Below, in pieces: positions 21,590-31,950 of a stretch of DNA of 64,000 bases (the stretch's first letter is position 1; every line of letters begins with the position of its first letter). The position numbers and the translations under genes are program-made. Origin of the DNA: Eurosta solidaginis (lineage: Eukaryota > Arthropoda > Insecta > Diptera > Tephritidae); NCBI RefSeq assembly GCF_040869045.1, contig NC_090323.1:37442066-37506065 (forward strand), in the 5' to 3' direction. Below the pieces are notes generated by a model. It was given only the letters and a program-made list of their open reading frames with translations. It did no database searches and was not told the DNA's origin.

Positions 21590-23065
21590 TGTATTTCATT
21601 TTTATTGCTTCCACCCGCTGCGCATTTAAGTGTTATTCGTGTTCGGCTGGTTAAGTGTCCGATATGTGTGAGCTAAAACTTTCTTATAAACTAATATGGG
21701 TTTTCCTTTTGTTGTTCCTTTACTTAGTAAACTGGATTAACATGTTGCTTATACGCCCCATGTGCACACTAGAAATTAATTAGACTCGAGTGGTGTTTCT
21801 ATTGTTGGCAGCATGTTGCTGCAACAAGTTTTCTGTGTTGAAATGTAGTTTGAGTGTGTAGAAGGAGATAAGCAGTACATTAGGGTTGGTGGTTATTTGA
21901 CTGAATAGCGTGAAATTAAGATTCAGAAACAAATAACAAATTTTATTTCAATGAAAATAGCACAGAACGGCACATAGACGAATTATGAAATTCACTTAGA
22001 ATAGTAAAAATTAAATAATATGCGCCTAAAAGATTGCAACATATTTTTTCCAGCATGGTAGTCATAGAAACGAAACCTTCCTTTTGACAGTTAAACATAT
22101 GGCTGGCTGGATGATTGTACTCGTAGGAACATCTAATCTTTTTGGCCGTTTGAAGGACAAGAAGTTAAGGATAACATATTTCTAGGCGCACACGAGCTCT
22201 TTCTTAGATTTTTTTACGACCGAGGCTCAATAACAATAAAACTACTAATTAGCTGTCAACTTTTACATGCCAAGCTATGCTCCGCTTTCTGAGAGTTTTC
22301 AAAACAGTTTGACCAGTGCGACATCCATCGATAGCTTTTGTCAAACTAAAATCAATTTTGGTAAAATATCAGCGCCCCAAGACCCTGGAAACCTTCCATA
22401 TTCATAAACATATTCGTAAACATATTTTCACTTTACCATGGATATATGTATACTGGCATCGGTTATTGGTCCCTTAACCTAGAATATGCGATAGCTGCAT
22501 GAAATAGAAAATGTAAAAAATTTCGAAACGAAAAATATAATCTCCAACACGTGAATAAATTCACCAACGTAAAATTTTATAGATTATGGGTATGGGGGAA
22601 AACCAAAAGCTAATTGGTTGGTTATGGTATCGTTATGACTAAGGCGTTATTCTATGACTTCAATAATCGATTTCGTTGGCTTCCAAAGAGTTGGTTGGAT
22701 CAGCTGTTTTACACGAAGTTTGCCAATGCCTCAAAGCAGTTGTTTCGCAATTTTCTTTCTATCTCATGATCTATTCATATACGAAAAAACTCTACAATCA
22801 TGATCAAACTTTGGTCTCATACTTTAATGCATTTACATGCGTACCACTTTCATTGCATACAATCAAAAATATTTATTTACTCCAAATCATAACAATTTAT
22901 TTGTACATGATATATGAAAAAATTTCACTATTTCGACTGCTGAGTGGAATGTCACCATATTTCAACTGTTGTTTCGAAAACGACCTATCTCAAAATATTT
23001 CCAAAATCGGTGTTCTGTCGAGTAAGGGTGAATTCCACACAAAAGTGAGTTTAAAACAACACCCT

Positions 23066-23836
23066 TCAATCTATATTGCGTCTTAAAAAGTCTATTACTC
23101 TGTTATTTGTTAAATCTGTAAATACAGGCGGAATCCTAAGATCATCACAAACACCATGTAGCACCGCACAAAGTTTTTTTCTGACAATTGCCCCTGCTCC
23201 AGACTCTCCTTTTTCCATATTACTTCCACTTGGTCGACCACAAATGATTGTTTCTGATAGACTTGTCGGTGGCTTCGTACCGGAATGATAGCGCTGGCAT
23301 TCATCCTTTTGCATTGTATGCATTTCAATAGTTTCGAGAATAATTTTAGCTGCCCGACTTTTAGCAGATACAGTGCCCCACCCACTAATTTGCATTAGCA
23401 TGCCCGGTTTTAATTCGAAATCGCAAATTTTTACTGGTTCTACTGTCACACCACTTGCAAAAGATCCATCCAATTTAACCAAAGCGATATCCATATAATG
23501 TGATCCTTTAGTATAACCATCACCAAGAATTACACACCGCACCTTGAGTTGTTGCACATTTCCATTGCCAAATTTACGTATATCGGTTTCACCAGCTATA
23601 ACCTCGAGCTTGCTCCATTTTTTATTGAAAATGATATGCGCAGCTGTAACCACCGTATTCAAATTGACTAAAGATCCAACGCATATATATTTGGAACGAT
23701 GAAATATTGCAACCGTATGTGGACTGTCCTTTATTTCGATTTCTCTGCCATTTTTCACGCGAAATTGCGCATTGGTATAGGATAAACGGCAGCTTAGAAC
23801 GACAAACAGGATCGTCAAATAAATGTGTGATTACAT
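23066..23836 (-). pseudogene. Trypsin-like serine protease copy A, nonsense at codon 2
   Basis: The initiator ATG (23834-23836) is followed at once by TAA (23831-23833), where copy B has TAT. The remaining 250 codons are uninterrupted to the same C-terminus (FLRRNID). The product would be a secreted S1A protease-like protein: signal peptide, activation-type FRVKNG, TAAH with His57, MDIAL with Asp102, GESGAG with Ser195. About ten amino-acid differences from copy B were counted by eye. With a single lesion in an otherwise open frame, this is a very recent pseudogene, or translation starts elsewhere; the only nearby alternative is a non-ATG codon at 23818. TATA and AP-1-like elements are intact. 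Confidence 0.75.
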
Positions 23837-23903
23837 TTTAGTTTAAGAACATTAGTCACCACTTTTTAAGTGTAAAGTATAACGTGATTAATTTTGCGGC
23901 CGG

Positions 23904-23924
23904 TATTTATACCTAATTGAGTCA
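23904..23924 (-). promoter_or_regulatory. TATA box and AP-1-like site, protease copy A
   Basis: GGTATAAATA on the minus strand (23904-23913) with TGACTCA/TGAGTCA five bases upstream (23918-23924), about 70-90 bp before the ATG. Conserved in all four promoter copies of the window. Confidence 0.6.
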
Positions 23925-24074
23925 TGTGAATAAAAAATATGCAAACATTTTTCAGTAAAAATTTCAGGAATTTTAAATACCAACAATACATATTAATTAA
24001 AGTCTAGGCTATACAATCAAAAATCTTTTTTGTTTCCACTCGGTCCATTATAAATAAAATTAATAAATAAATGC

Positions 24075-24385
24075 AAGGCGCGATAACCGTCGAAGAGATT
24101 TTAGGCCGAGCTTAATTTCCAATTTGCGTCATGCTTCTTTTAATTTTTCCTACAAATTGGCGCGACGACACCTACATGTTTTTACATTGACTCCGAACGG
24201 TATCTGCAAGGCAGATCAATTTTCACTGAGGAGCTGCCGAGGGGCGACTCCGCTTTGAAAAATGTTCTTCTAATTGAAAAACGTCGTTTCTAAGATTTTT
24301 GATGTTGCTTTGCCCGAGCCGTGAACCCAGAATCTTCGGTGTGGTAAACGGAGCACGCTACCATCACAACACGGCGGCCGCCTGG
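24075..24385 (-). mobile_element. SINE upstream of protease copy A (inverse)
   Basis: Same family as 12830-13167, with a shared internal deletion relative to that copy (the TGCTTGCCAAAAACTGCC part is gone). Copy B has the same deletion, so the insertion predates the A/B duplication. Confidence 0.7.
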
Positions 24386-24465
24386 CAAATATAAAAAGCT
24401 TATTAAGCATTTTTAATAACATTTCCATATAAATTGTCTATTATAGGAGCCTAATTAGCGTATTT

Positions 24466-26984
24466 ATGCTCAGCGTGTTTTGCACACAGGGTATATTAAC
24501 TTTGATTGGATAACGGTTGGTTGTACAGGTATAAAGGAATCGAGATAGATATAGACTTCCATATATCAAAATAATCAGGATCGAAAAAAAATTTGATTGA
24601 GCCATGTCCGTCCGTATGTCCGTCCGTTAACACGATAACTTGAGTAAATTTTGAGGTATTTTGATGAAATTTGGTATGTAGGTTCCTGAGCACACATCTC
24701 AGATCGCTATTTAAAATGAACGATATCGGACTATAACCACGCCCACTTTTTCGATATCGAAAATTTCGAAAAACCGAGAAAGTGCGATAATTCATTAGAA
24801 AAGACAGATAAATCGACGAAACTTGGTAGATAAGTTGAACTTATGACGCAGGATAGAAAATTAGTAAAATTTTGGACAATGGGCGTGGCACCGCCCACTT
24901 TTAAAAGAAGGTAATTTAAAACTTTTGCAAGCTGTAATTTAGCAGTCGTTGAAAATATCATGATGAAATTTGGCAGGAACGTTACTCCTATTACTATATG
25001 TACGCTTAATAAAAATTAGCAAAATCGGAGAAGGACCACGCCCACTTTAAAAAAAAAAATTTGTTTAAAGTAAAATTTTAACAAAAAATTTAATATCTTT
25101 ACAGTATATAAGTAAATTATGTCAACATTCAACTCCAGTAATGATATGGTGCAACAAAATACAAAAATAAAAGAAAATTTCAAAACGGGCGTGGCTCCGC
25201 CCTTTTTCATTTATTTGTCTAGGATACTTTTAACGCCATAAGTCGAACAAAAATTAACCAATCCTTTTGAAATTTTGTACGGGCATAGATTTTATGACGC
25301 TAACTGTTTTCTTTGAAAATGGGCGAAATCGGTTGATGCCACGCCCAGTTTTTATACACAGTCGTCCGGCTGTCCTTCCGCATGGCCGCTAACACGAACT
25401 TAGTTTACGTGCTTACTTGAACTCACTTTATCTTGGTATGAAAAATGAACGAAATCCGACTATGACCACGCCCACTTTTTCGATATCGAAAATTACGAGA
25501 AATAAAAAAAATGCCATAATTATATACCAAATACGAAAAAAGGGATGAAACATGGTAATTGGATTGTTTTATTGACGCGAAATATAACTTTAGAAAAAAC
25601 TTTTTAAAATGGTTGTGACACCTACCATATTAAGTAGAAGAATATGAAAAAGTTCTGCAGTGCGAAATAAAAAACCCTTGAAAGCTTGGCAGGTATTACA
25701 TATACAAATAAATTAGCCGTATCCAACAGATGATGTTCTGGGTCACCCTGGTCCACATTTTGGTCGATATCTGGAAAACGCCTTCACATATACAACTATC
25801 ACCACTCCCTTTTAAAACTCTCATTATTACCTTTAATTTGATACCCATATCGTACAAACTCATTCTAGAGTCACCCCTGGTCCACCTTTATGACGATATC
25901 TCGAAAAGGCGTCCACCTATAGAACCAAGCCCCACGCCCTTTTAAAATACCCATTAACACCTTTCATTTGATACCCATATCGTACAAACATATTCTAAAG
26001 TCACCCCTGGTCCACCTTTATGGCGATATATCGAAAAGGCGAACACCTATAGAACGAAGGCCCACTCCCTTTTAAAAATACTCATTAACACCTTTCATTT
26101 GATACCCATATCGTACAAACAAAGTCTAGAGTCACCCCTGGTCCACCTTTATTGCGATACCTCGAAAAGCGTCCACCTATAGAACTAAGGCCCACTCCCA
26201 TATTGCACAAACGAATTCTAGAGTCACCCCTGGCCCACCTTTATGGCGATATCTTGAAGTGGCGTCCACCTATTGAACTAAGGATTACTCCCTTTTAAAA
26301 TACTCATTAGCACCTTTCGTTTGATGCCCATATTGTACAAACGAATTCTAGGGTCACCCCTGGTCCACCTTTATGGCGATATCTCGAAACGGGGTCCACC
26401 TATTGAACTAAGGATTACTCCCTTTTAAAATACTCATTAGCACCTTTCTTTTGATACCCATATTGTACAAACACATTCTAGAGTCACCCCTGGTCCACCT
26501 TTATGGCGATATTTCGAAACGGCGTCCACCTATAGAACTAAGGCCAACTCCCTTTTAAAATACTCATTAACACCTTTCATTTGATACCCGTATCGTACAA
26601 ACGCATTCTGGAGTCACCCCTGGTCCACCTTTATGGCGATATCCCGAAACGGCATCCACATATAGAACTAAGGCCCACTCCCTTTTAAAATACTCATTAA
26701 CGCCATTCGTTTGATGCCCATATTGTACAAACAAATTCTAGGGTCACCCCTGGTCCACCTTTATGGCTATATCCCTAAATGGTGGCCACCTATAGAACTA
26801 TGGCCCACTCCCTCATAAAATACTCTTTAATGCCTTTCATTTGATACCCATGTCATACAAACACATTCCAGGGTTTCCCTCGGTTCATTTTCCTACATGG
26901 TTATTTTCCCTTATGTTGTCACCATAGCTCTCAACTGAGTATGTAATGTTCGGTTACACCCGAACTTAACCTTCCTTACTTGTT
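24466..26984 (+). mobile_element. Family-1 Helentron-like element with mismatched ends
   Basis: The left subterminal repeat is ATGCTCAGCGTG (24466-24477), of the type in the element at 13246; the right is TCTCAACTGAGTAT (26929-26942), of the type at 59464/62915. Intact family members have matching pairs, so this copy looks like a hybrid. The right hairpin is GTTCGG/CCGAAC (26948-26953, 26960-26965), and the end is CTTCCTTACTTGTT (about 26971-26984). The interior has the usual GGGCGTGGC palindromes, GTCCGTCCGT and CGATATCGAAAA blocks, then a minisatellite at 25735-26890. The end abuts duplication copy B exactly. Confidence 0.7.
25735..26890 (+). repeat. Family-1 minisatellite, about nine units
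   Basis: Tandem units of about 130 bp start at GTCACCCCTGGTCCACCTTT (for example 25872, 26002, 26353, 26614). Each contains GCGATATCTCGAAA, ACTCCCTTTTAAAATACTCA and CATTTGATACCCATATCGTA. The unit at about 26132-26222 is shorter by an internal deletion. Confidence 0.8.
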
Positions 26985-28467
26985 GTATTTCATTTCTATT
27001 GCTTCCACCCGTTGCGCACTTAAGTGTTATTCGTGTTCAGCTGGTTAAGTGTCCGATATGTGTGAGCTAAAACTTTCTTATAAACTAATATCGGTTTTCC
27101 TTTTGTTGTTGCTTTACTTAGTGAACTGGATTAACATGTTGCTCATACGCCCCATGTGCACATTAGAAATTAATTAGACTCGAGTGGTGTTTCTATTGTT
27201 GGCAGCATGTTGCTGCAACAAGTTTTCTGTGTTGAAATGTAGTTTGAGTGTGTAGAAGGAGATAAGCAGTACATTAGGGTTGGTGGTTATTTTAATGAAT
27301 AGCGTGAAATTAAGATTCAGAAACAAATAACAAATTTTATTTCAATGAAAATAGCACAGAACGGCACATAGACGAATTATGAAATTCACTTAGAATAGTA
27401 AAAATTAAATAATATGCGCCTAAAAGATTGCAACATATTTTTTTCAGCATGGTAGTCATAGAAACGAAACCTTCCTTTTGACAGTTAAACATATGGCTGG
27501 CTGGATGATTGCACTCGTAGGAACATCTAATCTTTTTGGCCGTTTGAAGGACAAGAAGTTAAGGATAACATATTTCTAGGCGCACACGAGTTCTTTCTTA
27601 AATTTTTTTACGACCGAAGCTCAATAACAATAAAACTACTAATTAGCTGTCAACTTTTACATGCCAAGCTATGCTCCGCATTCTGAGAGTTTTCAAAACA
27701 GTTTGACCAGTGCGACATCCATCGATAGCTTTTGTCAACCTAAAATCAATTTTGGTAAAATATCAGCGGCTCAAGGCCCTGGAAACTTTCCATATTCATA
27801 ACGCCCAATTCGTAAACATATTTTCACTTAACCGTAGATATATGTATGTATACTGGCATCGGTTATTGGTCCCTTAACTTAAAATATGTGATAGCTGCAT
27901 GAAATAGAAAATGTAAAAAATTTCGAAACGAAAAATATAATCTCCAAGACGTGAATAAATTCGCCAACGTCAAAATTTATAGATTATGGGTATGGGGGAA
28001 AACCAAAAACTAATTGGTTGGTTATGGTATCGTTATGATTAAGGCGTTATTCTATGACTTCAATAATCGATTACGTTGGCTTCCAAAGAGTTGGTTGGAT
28101 CAGCTGTTTTACACAGAGTTTGCCAGGGCCTCAAAGCAGTTGTTTCGCAATTTTCTTTCTATCTCATGATCTATTCATATACGAAAAAACTCTACAGTCA
28201 TGATCAAACTTTGGTCTCATACTTTAATGCATTTACATGCGTACCACTTTCATTGCATACAATCAAAAATATTTATTTACTCCCAATCATAACAATTTAT
28301 TTGTACGTTATATATTAAAAAAATATGACTATTTCGACTGCTGAGTGGAATGTCACCATATTTCAACTGTTGTTTCGAAAACGACCTATCTCAAAATGTT
28401 TCCGAATTCGGTGTTCTGTCGAGTAAGGGTGATATTTCACTCAAAAGTGAATTTAAAACAACACCCT

Positions 28468-29238
28468 TCAATCTATATTGCGTCTTAAAAAGTCTATTAC
28501 TCTGTTATTTGTTAAATCTGTAAATACAGGCGGAATCCTAAGATCATCACAACCACCATGTAGCACCGCACAAAGTTTTTTTCTGACAATTGCCCCCGCT
28601 CCAGACTCTCCTTTTTCCATATTACTGCCACTTGGTCGCCCACAAATGATTGTTTCTGATAGACTTGTCGGTGGCTTCGTACCTGAATGATAGTGCTGGC
28701 ATTCATCCTTTTGCATTGTATGCATTTCAATAGTTTCGAGTATGATTTTAGCTGCCCGAATTTTAGCAGATACAGTGCCCCACCCACTGATTTGCATTGG
28801 CATGCCCGGTTTTAAATCGAAATCGCAAATTTTTACTGGTTCTACTGTCACACCACTTGCAAAAGATCCATCCAATTTAACCAAAGCGATATCCATATAA
28901 TGTGATCCTTTAGTATAACCATCACCAAGAATTACACACCGCACCTTGAGTTGTTGCACATTTCCATTGCCAAATTTACGTATATCGGTTTCACCAGCTA
29001 GAACCTCGAGCTTGCTCCATTTTTTATTGAAAACGATATGCGCAGCTGTAACCACCGTATTCAAATTGACTAAAGATCCAACGCATATATATTTGGAACG
29101 ATGAAATATTGCAACCGTATGTGGACTGTCCTTTATTTCGATTTCTCTGCCATTTTTCACGCGAAATTGCCCATTGGTATAGGATAAACGGCGGCTTATA
29201 ACGACAAACAGGATCGTTAAATAAATTTGTGAATACAT
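28468..29238 (-). CDS. Trypsin-like (S1A) serine protease or protease homologue, copy B
   Basis: Single-exon frame of 256 codons from ATG 29236-29238, about 70 bp downstream of a TATA box. A hydrophobic signal peptide (residues 1-20) precedes FR|VKNG, the equivalent of the R|IVGG activation site. Triad by alignment: His67 (TAAH), Asp116 (MDIAL), Ser212 (GESG). SGWGT at 151-155 is typical. Unusual for a trypsin: GESGAG replaces GDSGGP (Asp194 to Glu), the 189 position is Asn, Cys58 and Cys191 equivalents are missing (TAAHI; NMEKG), and PGVY reads PPVF. Likely secreted; it may be active with altered specificity or a non-proteolytic homologue. It is the only intact member of the local cluster. 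No introns are apparent. Confidence 0.85.
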   Translation of the reverse strand: MYSQIYLTILFVVISRRLSYTNGQFRVKNGREIEIKDSPHTVAIFHRSKYICVGSLVNLNTVVTAAHIVFNKKWSKLEVLAGETDIRKFGNGNVQQLKVRCVILGDGYTKGSHYMDIALVKLDGSFASGVTVEPVKICDFDLKPGMPMQISGWGTVSAKIRAAKIILETIEMHTMQKDECQHYHSGTKPPTSLSETIICGRPSGSNMEKGESGAGAIVRKKLCAVLHGGCDDLRIPPVFTDLTNNRVIDFLRRNID

Positions 29239-29305
29239 TTTAATTCTAGAACTTTTGTCACCACTTTTAAAATATAAACTGTAACGTGATTAATTTTGCG
29301 GGCGA

Positions 29306-29326
29306 TATTTATACCTAACTGAGTCA
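29306..29326 (-). promoter_or_regulatory. TATA box and AP-1-like site, protease copy B
   Basis: TATAAATA in GGTATAAATA (29306-29315, minus strand) with TGACTCA (29320-29326) upstream. Predicted transcription start about 30 bp downstream near 29275-29280, giving a 5' leader of about 40 nt. Confidence 0.6.
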
Positions 29327-29474
29327 TGTGAATAAAAAATATGCAAATATTTTTCAGTAAAAATTTCAGGAATTTTAAATACCAACAATACATCTTAATT
29401 AAAGTCAAGTCTATACAATAAAAAATCTTGTTTGTTTTCACTCGGTCTATTATAAATAAAATTAATAAATAAAT

Positions 29475-29785
29475 GCAAAGCGCGATAACCTTCGAAGAGA
29501 TTTTAGGCCGAGCTTAATTTCCAATTTGCGTCATGCTTCTTTTAATTTTACATAGAGATTGGCGCGACGACACCTACATGTTTTTACGTTGACTCCGAAC
29601 GGTATCTGCAAGGCAGATCAGTTTTCACTGAGGAGCTGCCGAGGGGCGACTCCGCTTAGAAAAATGTTCTTCTAATTGAAAAACGTCGTTTCTAAGATTT
29701 TTGATGTTGCTTTGCCCGAGCCGTGAACCCAGAATCTTCGGTGTGGTAAACGAAGCACGCTACCATCACAACACGGCGGTCGCGT
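29475..29785 (-). mobile_element. SINE upstream of protease copy B (inverse)
   Basis: Counterpart of 24075-24385 with the same internal deletion, B-box region and GGCGG head. Confidence 0.7.
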
Positions 29786-29819
29786 GGCAAATACAAAAAG
29801 CATATTAAGCATTTATAAT

Positions 29820-30026
29820 AACATTTCCATATAAATTTTCTGTTATAGGAGCCTAATTAGCCTATTTAATTAATACCTTTAAGGGAAATTGTTAATTAGT
29901 TAAACAAACAGATTGATATTGACGCACATTGCAGAGAAATTAAATGAACGTGGCTTTGACAAAATATTTTGCTATAATTCTTCATAAGAAAATTTCCGAG
30001 TAATTGTTTGTTTATATATGTATATA
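29820..30026 (+). repeat. 273-bp satellite monomer, cut by a Helitron
   Basis: TTATAGGAGCCTAATTAGCC, AACAAACAGATTGATATTGA and GAACGTGGCTTTGACAAAAT match the array at 63 kb. The monomer is interrupted at TATATGTATATA by the CTAG end of an inverse Helitron. Confidence 0.7.
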
Positions 30027-31085
30027 CTAGCAGACCCGGCATACGTTGTTCTGCCCTAAATTTGGTCCATCTGCCTACATCTTAATAAGCGTTTTCCGTC
30101 TAACTCTGTCTCCCCCCTCTTATAGTTTTCTTAATCCTTTTATTCATTCCTCCCTTCGTCTTTTTCGATTCATCTATCTCTATTTCGTCCCACTCTATCT
30201 CTTTCTCAGTCTCCTTCTCCTTCCCTCTTTTCTCTTCTCTCAAGTTCTTTTCATTCTTTTTTATCTCTTATTGCCAGTCACAGAGGGTGGTACGTATTTT
30301 GTTCCAGTCATATTCCGAGTCCCAGTCCCACTCCGAGTATCAGCCACAGTCCTAGTCCTAATCCCAATCCCAGTCCGTCTCTGGTCTAGTTCCCGGAAAA
30401 AAAGGATCATAAATACTAATACAGGCAAATTGATACACCAAATTTCAGGCAAATCGAATAGGACGTACATATGTATATAGGTATGTGGGTATTATTAATT
30501 CATGTCTTTATTTCGGCTTCGCATGCTTATTTATCAGTTTTGCCATATTGGTGCCACCAAATCGAATATGACAATGTAAATTACTTGAAAGCTCTCAGCA
30601 AGAGCTTTCATTTGATATCCATATTACACACACATTGTAGGGGTATCCGGGTCCATTTTTTGGCCTATATCTCAAGACCATAGTTACCCAGCGAGGTAAA
30701 AATTACTCTGTACTAACGCACACATCAACAGCTTTAATTTGCTATCCATATTACACACAACTTCTAGGGGTATCAGGGACCACGTTTTGGCCTATATCTC
30801 GAGACCCTCGTCACCAATAGGTTTGAAAACTACCCCCTACTAAGGCATTCATCAACAGCTTCAATTTGGTAGCCATAATATAAAAACACATCCTAGTGTT
30901 ACCCTGATTCACGCTTTGGCCTCTATCTCAAGACCCTAGTCACCGTTAGGTATGAAAACTGGTGCTCGGGTCCACGTTTTGGGGTATATCTCGAGAACCT
31001 AGTCACCCAGGGGTACAAGAAATACCCAGTACGAAAGTACTCATAAACAGCTTCCATTTGATATCCATATTGTACAAACGATCCT
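30027..31085 (-). mobile_element. Helitron, inverse orientation, 5'-truncated
   Basis: The minus strand ends ATGCCGGGTCTGCTAG at 30027-30030, with the hairpin partly mutated (GGCAGA/TATGCC). Inward are the pyrimidine tract, CCCAGTCC repeats and about four diverged family-C minisatellite units (30590-31085). No TC end; it abuts a Penelope-like fragment at 31087. Confidence 0.7.
30590..31085 (-). repeat. Family-C minisatellite, about four units
   Basis: Units of about 115-140 bp with GGCCTATATCTCGAGACCC, CATTTGATATCCATATT and CTAGGGGTA. Each aligns along its whole length with family-1 units. Confidence 0.6.
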
Positions 31086-31086
31086 T

Positions 31087-31550
31087 TTAGCAGCCACGGC
31101 GTATACAAGCTCACCTGCGGATGGCAACATAGTTATATATTACAAAAAGGAGGGCAAATAAGAACGTAGTTCAGAGAACACATTAGAGATTACAACAAAA
31201 AAACACGCAATCCTAACATCATAGCAGAGTCCAAATTCGAGAATCACATGGTCGAAAATGTATGTTTGCCGGCAATCATCAATAAAACAGTCAGGATTCT
31301 TCACATACAAACAAAAGGCCGACGACTGAACGTACTCGAAAAAATGGAAACCTGTAAAGAGAAAACATTCGACGGTAGAATAATAAACGAACAGATAAAC
31401 ACAATTTCTGGCATAATAGTTGAGCCTTTAAAACTTGTTCACAAGCAACAAATTAATCACACAGGTATATCAGGCAAACACACAACAACAAATAAACACA
31501 AAACAACAAACCCACAAAGAAGGTCAAACGATTAAATTACAGAATTTTAC
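31087..31550 (+). pseudogene. Penelope-like element remnant: GIY-YIG endonuclease and C-terminus
   Basis: The plus strand encodes GVYKLTCGWQHSYI, then a mutated link, IRT, an in-frame stop, FREHIRDYNKKTRNPNI and ENHMVENV, continuing to NVLEKMETCKEKTFDGRI and a C-terminal tail to 31535. This matches the GIY-YIG domain and tail of Penelope-like proteins. The upstream RT is absent: the fragment is 5'-truncated against the Helitron. It belongs to another subfamily than the 5-7 kb element. Confidence 0.65.
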
Positions 31551-31727
31551 CTGCCTCAGTCAGCCAGGTATATCGATCAGTAAAAACCATCCTCGGTTCT
31601 GAATGAACACACAGCACATATACATAACTAAATATACACAAGCATCAATTTGACAATACCTGCACTTGTATCTACGAACTATAAATACAAGACAAAAGTC
31701 AACAACAGATGAAAACGAAAATCGACA

Positions 31728-31775
31728 CTGATGATGGGACTACGGCGAAACCTTTTTGTCTCGAAACCAAATTTG
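31728..31775 (+). ncRNA. Hammerhead-like core in Penelope remnant 3' region
   Basis: CTGATGA (31728-31734) and GAAAC (31747-31751) occur in the hammerhead order 12 nt apart, followed by TTTTTGTC. The intervening stem II is not well paired, so the motif is probably decayed. Its position 3' to the endonuclease fits Penelope-like terminal repeats. Confidence 0.4.
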
Positions 31776-31854
31776 ACAAGGGATGAAGGGAAAATCGTTC
31801 CAATATACATTATTTATCCATCTTGTCGGAAAATCAACAAAATAAAATAAGTCA

Positions 31855-31950
31855 GCTTAAGCTTAGCTTAATCTTCAATTAAAGTAAACTGAAAAACTTC
31901 CGAATAGGTTTAGGCGTTGTTCAACTGACAAACTGAGTTGAAATAGTACT
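31855..31950. repeat. Interspersed repeat, copy 2
   Basis: Partner of 1-105: TTAAAGTAAACTGAAAAACT, GAATAGGTTTAGGCG, GACAAACTGAGTTGAA. Confidence 0.5.

Larger units (their letters stand above)
21590..24465 (-). repeat. Segmental duplication, copy A
   Basis: Collinear and near-identical with 26985-29870. In order it holds a conserved non-coding 5' part (21600-23060), the serine-protease copy on the minus strand, its promoter, an inverse SINE and the start of a 273-bp satellite monomer. A fragment of the same unit is at 8563-8673 and a rearranged version at 9657-13245. The left edge is at TTTTGTATTTCATTT near 21590. Confidence 0.8.
26985..29870 (-). repeat. Segmental duplication, copy B
   Basis: Starts GTATTTCATTTCTATTGC immediately after the Helentron-like element and follows copy A to the satellite monomer near 29870. 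There copy A and copy 1 carry the inserted Helentron-like element and copy B does not. It holds the intact protease gene. Confidence 0.8.

Noticed and set aside
22676..23086. 136-codon plus-strand frame, with an 80-codon counterpart at 28076-28318
   Set aside because: Both start at TTG, differ in length because of a frame change, and are similar only because they lie in the recent segmental duplication. No domain, and they run into the protease 3' end.
25735..26890. CRISPR array
   Set aside because: Units are contiguous ~130-bp tandem repeats without unique spacers, in a eukaryotic transposon.
30046..30480. 144-codon plus-strand frame
   Set aside because: Same low-complexity Helitron tract in the other copy, not a gene.
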